Positions 61,447 to 64,000 of a stretch of DNA of 64,000 bases are shown here, one piece after another. The notes under the pieces are model-generated. The model did not search any database. It saw nothing but the letters and a program-made list of their open reading frames with translations, and was not told the DNA's origin. The first letter of the stretch is position 1; each line of letters begins with the position of its first letter. Where the stretch lies: assembly GCA_964412195.1 (NCBI GenBank), contig CAYPNP010000002.1:248001-312000 (forward strand), written 5' to 3'. Position numbers and translations under genes: made by a program. The DNA is from CAYPNP01 sp964412195 (GTDB lineage Bacteria; Acidobacteriota; JAAYUB01).

Positions 61447-63862
61447 TCTCCCTGGACGGGAAGAAGAGGATCTGAGCCAACTGCCCCAGCGGCAGGAAGA
61501 GCAGCAGGCAGGCGAAGAAGAAGACGGTCCGGCCGATTCCGAGCACCGGCAGGAACAGCAGGCCGGTCACCCCGGCCCCGGCCAGGGCGCCCAGATGGTC
61601 GGCGGCGTCCAGCCACGCCGCGGTCGCCAGCGCCGTCCGGCGGCCCTCGGTATAGAGCCGGCAACCGAGGGGAAAGTACAGGCCGGTGAGAATCCCGGCA
61701 CCGCCCATCAACGCGAAGAGCAGCGGCAGGGCCAGGACCGGCCGGCGGCCGAACAGGACCCAGGCCGCGACGCACAGGGCCAGCCCCGCGGAAGGCAACC
61801 CGAGAAAGGCCCAGCGCCCGGCGGCGCGCGCGGAGAGGGCGGGCCGGCGGTTCATCCACCACGCCCCGGCGGTCAACCCTACCATGAAGCCGGCCACCAG
61901 CAGGCCGAGCATGGAGTACAGGTACCCGTAGAGATTCTGGAAGTGGTAGAGCAAAACCAGCTCCAGCCCCATGCCCAGAAAGCCGAAGACAAGCATGCCC
62001 GCGAGCGCCCTCGCCGCCTCGAGCCGGCCGGCGGCCTCCCCCCGAAGAGTCCCCGCCGCGCCGGCAGTCGCCAGCAGCAGTCCCGCGGCGGCGATCAGGA
62101 GCAGCCACGGCAGGGTCAACCGCTCCAGGGCGGCCAGCACGCCGCCCAGCCGACCCTCCGTCACCAGGTCCCAGAGCCGGAGGTTCTGGAGGTAGATCAC
62201 CGGCCGGCGGTCGGTGTTGACCGGAGCCGAGGCTTCGTCCGCCAGCGTTTCCCGCAGCCATTCCACCCTCTCCGGCTGGAGCATCAACCGAAACTGGGAC
62301 GAACGGAAGGAGGCCGCCGACGGGATGTTCCGAACCGCCAGGCGGCGGGCCAGCTCGTCGGCGTCGAGGGTGATGCGGCCTGCGGGGCCGGCGGCGAAGA
62401 AGAGGAGGCTCGTTCCCGGCGCGGCGATCACCCGCGGGAAGACGCTGCCGAGGGTGTTGTTCAGCGTCCCGACATAGCGGCGCATTTCCGGTCCCATGAA
62501 GCTCTCCGACGCCTCGAGGCCGACGACGACCGCGCCGGACGGGTTCAGGCGACTCCGGACCAGGTCGAAGTACTCCCGCGTGTAGAACCGGTTGAAGGCC
62601 GCCGTGGCCGGCGGCGGCGTGTGCAGAACGACGAGGTCGAACCGGCGGGCCGTGCCGCGCAGGTACTCGACGCCGTCGGCCGGCACGAGCTCCAGCCGGG
62701 GGTCCCGCAGCCGCTCACGGTCTTCCGCCGGCAGCAGGGGCTGGATCCGGCGAGGGTATTCCGGATCCAGGATCACCAGGGTGAGGCTCCGGACGGGATA
62801 GTCAAGCACCCGCTGGGCCTCCCCCTCCAGTCCCTGGCCGATCAGCAGGACGTCCCGCGGGTCGGCGCACTGGTTCAGGCACAGGTGGACGCGTCGCGTC
62901 ACCTCGAATGGGTCCGGGAAGGTGACCGCCAGCAATCCGTTGGAATAGACGGCGAACTGCCCCTCCCGCTCGCCCACCGCCAGCTGCTGGAAGCGGGTGT
63001 CGGCCCAGACCGCCAGCGATTGTCCCGGCGCCAAGGCGTTCCAGTAGGTCCGCACCAGGAGTTGCTCCAGGCGGCCGACCGTCCCCAGGGGGAACGCCGC
63101 GGCCAGGATCAGCGCCGCCGCGGCGGCCGCCGCTCCGGACTTCCGGAGACGACGGGCCCTGGCGAGCTGCTCCCCCAGGAGGGCCACCGGCCCCGCCACG
63201 AGGCAGATCCAGAGCATGGCCACGGCGGAGATCCGCCCGGCCCACACGAAGGTATAGAGCAGCCCGCCCGCCAGGCTGCCGGCCGACTCCAGCCAGTACA
63301 CCCGCCCCGCGGGGGTCAGCCCCGCTTCCGGCCCCAAACCGGCGGATGCCGCCGTGATCAGGGGGAACGCAAGGCCCACCAGCAGGGAGCACGGGAACAC
63401 GCACAGGGCCGTGGCGGGCAAGGCCTGCGGCAGGCTGAGCAGCAGGCCGGGCGCCACGGCCAGCCAGGTCCGGACGGTCAGGATGCCGGCCACCCCCGCG
63501 ATGGCCGCGCCGGGCAGGAGCAGGACCGCGGCGGGGGCGGCGATCCGCACGAAGCCGCTTTTCCGGCCGGCCCAGCCCCCCAGGAGGGCCCCGCCGAAGA
63601 TGCCGGCGAACCAGGCCACGAAGACCATGGCCAGCAGCAGTTCGTTGCCCTGGAACACCGCCAGGAAGGCGCGCAGAAGCACCAGCTGAACAGCCAGGGC
63701 GAAGAATCCGAGCAAGACCGGGAGGCTGACTGACCATTGCGAATTGCGAATTGCGAATTGCGAATTGCGGGTTGCGGATTGCGGATTGCGGATTGCGGAT
63801 TGAAGACCTTTCGTGTGGTTCGTGTGGTTCGTGGTTGTTGTCTGATTTCGGAATCTTTGCAT
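61442..63862 (-). CDS. Membrane-bound spermidine-synthase-like protein
   Basis: An 806-residue protein with about seven to eight hydrophobic helices in the N-terminal ~220 residues (LLGFFALAVQLVLLRAFLAVF, then IFGGALLGGWAGR). A spermidine-synthase-like Rossmann domain lies at ~290-500 (DVLLIGQGLEGEAQRVLDYP, LVILDPEYPRRI, RFYTREYFDLVRSRLNPSGAVVVG, LFFAAGPAG). A C-terminal block of about six helices follows. This is the 'fused MFS/spermidine synthase' type. The GGxGDG-like motif is GQGLEG, so true polyamine synthase activity is doubtful. The first ~40 residues (NHTNHTKG, SAIRNPQS) are translated repeat words; the true start is uncertain, with TTG 63715 an alternative. Confidence 0.85.
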   Translation of the reverse strand: MQRFRNQTTTTNHTNHTKGLQSAIRNPQSATRNSQFAIRNSQWSVSLPVLLGFFALAVQLVLLRAFLAVFQGNELLLAMVFVAWFAGIFGGALLGGWAGRKSGFVRIAAPAAVLLLPGAAIAGVAGILTVRTWLAVAPGLLLSLPQALPATALCVFPCSLLVGLAFPLITAASAGLGPEAGLTPAGRVYWLESAGSLAGGLLYTFVWAGRISAVAMLWICLVAGPVALLGEQLARARRLRKSGAAAAAAALILAAAFPLGTVGRLEQLLVRTYWNALAPGQSLAVWADTRFQQLAVGEREGQFAVYSNGLLAVTFPDPFEVTRRVHLCLNQCADPRDVLLIGQGLEGEAQRVLDYPVRSLTLVILDPEYPRRIQPLLPAEDRERLRDPRLELVPADGVEYLRGTARRFDLVVLHTPPPATAAFNRFYTREYFDLVRSRLNPSGAVVVGLEASESFMGPEMRRYVGTLNNTLGSVFPRVIAAPGTSLLFFAAGPAGRITLDADELARRLAVRNIPSAASFRSSQFRLMLQPERVEWLRETLADEASAPVNTDRRPVIYLQNLRLWDLVTEGRLGGVLAALERLTLPWLLLIAAAGLLLATAGAAGTLRGEAAGRLEAARALAGMLVFGFLGMGLELVLLYHFQNLYGYLYSMLGLLVAGFMVGLTAGAWWMNRRPALSARAAGRWAFLGLPSAGLALCVAAWVLFGRRPVLALPLLFALMGGAGILTGLYFPLGCRLYTEGRRTALATAAWLDAADHLGALAGAGVTGLLFLPVLGIGRTVFFFACLLLFLPLGQLAQILFFPSREN
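63740..63836. repeat. GAATTGC/GGATTGC heptamers and TTTCGTGTGG words
   Basis: About ten heptamer units (63741-63803), then GAAGACCTTTCGTGTGG and TTCGTGTGGTTCGTGG (63804-63836). On the minus strand these are in frame with the spermidine-synthase-like gene. Confidence 0.9.
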
Positions 63863-63884
63863 TTGTCTGAAGTTATTGTAACAT
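63857..63884 (+). promoter_or_regulatory. Candidate promoter of the last gene
   Basis: TTGCAT (63857-63862), 16-base spacer, TAACAT (63879-63884), 29 bases before the ATG at 63913. Confidence 0.5.
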
Positions 63885-63912
63885 ATTGCCAGATCGTGCT
63901 CTTGGAGTCGCC

Positions 63913-64000
63913 ATGCCCACCGCCGCCAAGTTTCCGCTGGCCACCACGCCTTCCCCCCTGCTGGACGCGCCCCGCCTGAGCGCCGCCTTGGGCGGCCCGA
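63913..64000 (+). CDS. Start of a PLP-dependent enzyme, possibly D-cysteine desulfhydrase/ACC deaminase-like (partial)
   Basis: Only the first 29 residues are in the window. The sequence PTAAKFPLATTPSPLLD followed by APRLSAALGGP matches the usual N-terminus of D-cysteine desulfhydrase / 1-aminocyclopropane-1-carboxylate deaminase-like proteins. There is a good upstream promoter candidate and GGAG before the ATG. The identification rests on this short stretch. Confidence 0.5.
   Translation, partial: MPTAAKFPLATTPSPLLDAPRLSAALGGP

Overview
The window is about 64 kb of GC-rich chromosome from a Gram-negative bacterium. It carries lpxC (lipid A), type VI secretion VgrG proteins, signal-peptide proteins and small periplasmic-type cytochromes c. 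The metabolic set is a 2-oxoglutarate:ferredoxin oxidoreductase beside sucCD, a separate OGDH E1/E2 pair, a Flx/Hdr-type electron-transfer locus, multiheme cytochromes, phosphate acetyltransferase and enolase. Together with the 'word-like' intergenic repeats this is compatible with Acidobacteriota or a neighbouring phylum, but no rRNA or other phylogenetic marker is present, so that placement is inference.

Layout. 1-5.4 kb: three tandem vgrG paralogues on the minus strand (the first cut by the window edge), each behind its own near-identical promoter. 5.6-7.0 kb: a tiny ORF and a secreted carboxypeptidase-regulatory-like protein. 7.2-12.0 kb: a giant secreted protein with beta-sandwich repeats, a lipase-like hydrolase domain, an Ig-like domain and a C-terminal SUMF1/FGE-type domain. 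12.1-13.5 kb: tRNA-Val and tRNA-Asp with a clear promoter and terminator, then miaA. 14.4-20.5 kb: an operon sucC-sucD-korD-korA-korB-korC-ndk-HEAT protein behind a strong sigma70-type promoter. 20.6-24.7 kb: an Fe3+/polyamine-type ABC importer. 24.9-26.0 kb: an AT-richer orphan gene and a nested palindromic element. 26.0-30.3 kb: a membrane zinc-ribbon protein, a membrane protein ending in a Cys-Ala repeat, a PqqD-like/radical SAM/SPASM enzyme and a methyltransferase. 30.8-35.1 kb: DHH-CBS protein, DUF1697, diiron-type beta-lactamase-fold protein, triheme cytochrome and a membrane protein. 35.2-39.5 kb: sucA and sucB. 40.2-44.4 kb: M1 aminopeptidase, HAD phosphatase and Tag glycosylase. 44.6-53.4 kb: hdrC-hdrB-hdrA-flxD-flxC-flxB-flxA plus a second hdrC and a C-terminally truncated metalloprotease. 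53.6-64 kb: HNH protein, moeA, tetraheme cytochrome, pta, eno, a MITE-like element, lpxC, a secreted protein, a membrane spermidine-synthase-like protein and the start of a PLP-enzyme-like gene.

Two things stand out. First, the 26.0-29.4 kb cassette looks like a peptide-modification system in which a radical SAM enzyme may modify the seven-cysteine tail of the membrane protein encoded immediately upstream. Second, nearly every gap between transcription units is filled with several families of short-period repeats (6-7 bp units and longer 'words'), often as inverted pairs. They frequently abut or overlap stop codons and in places are read as protein termini. Most repeats lie between transcription units rather than inside operons, except in the hdrB-hdrA and sucA-sucB gaps.
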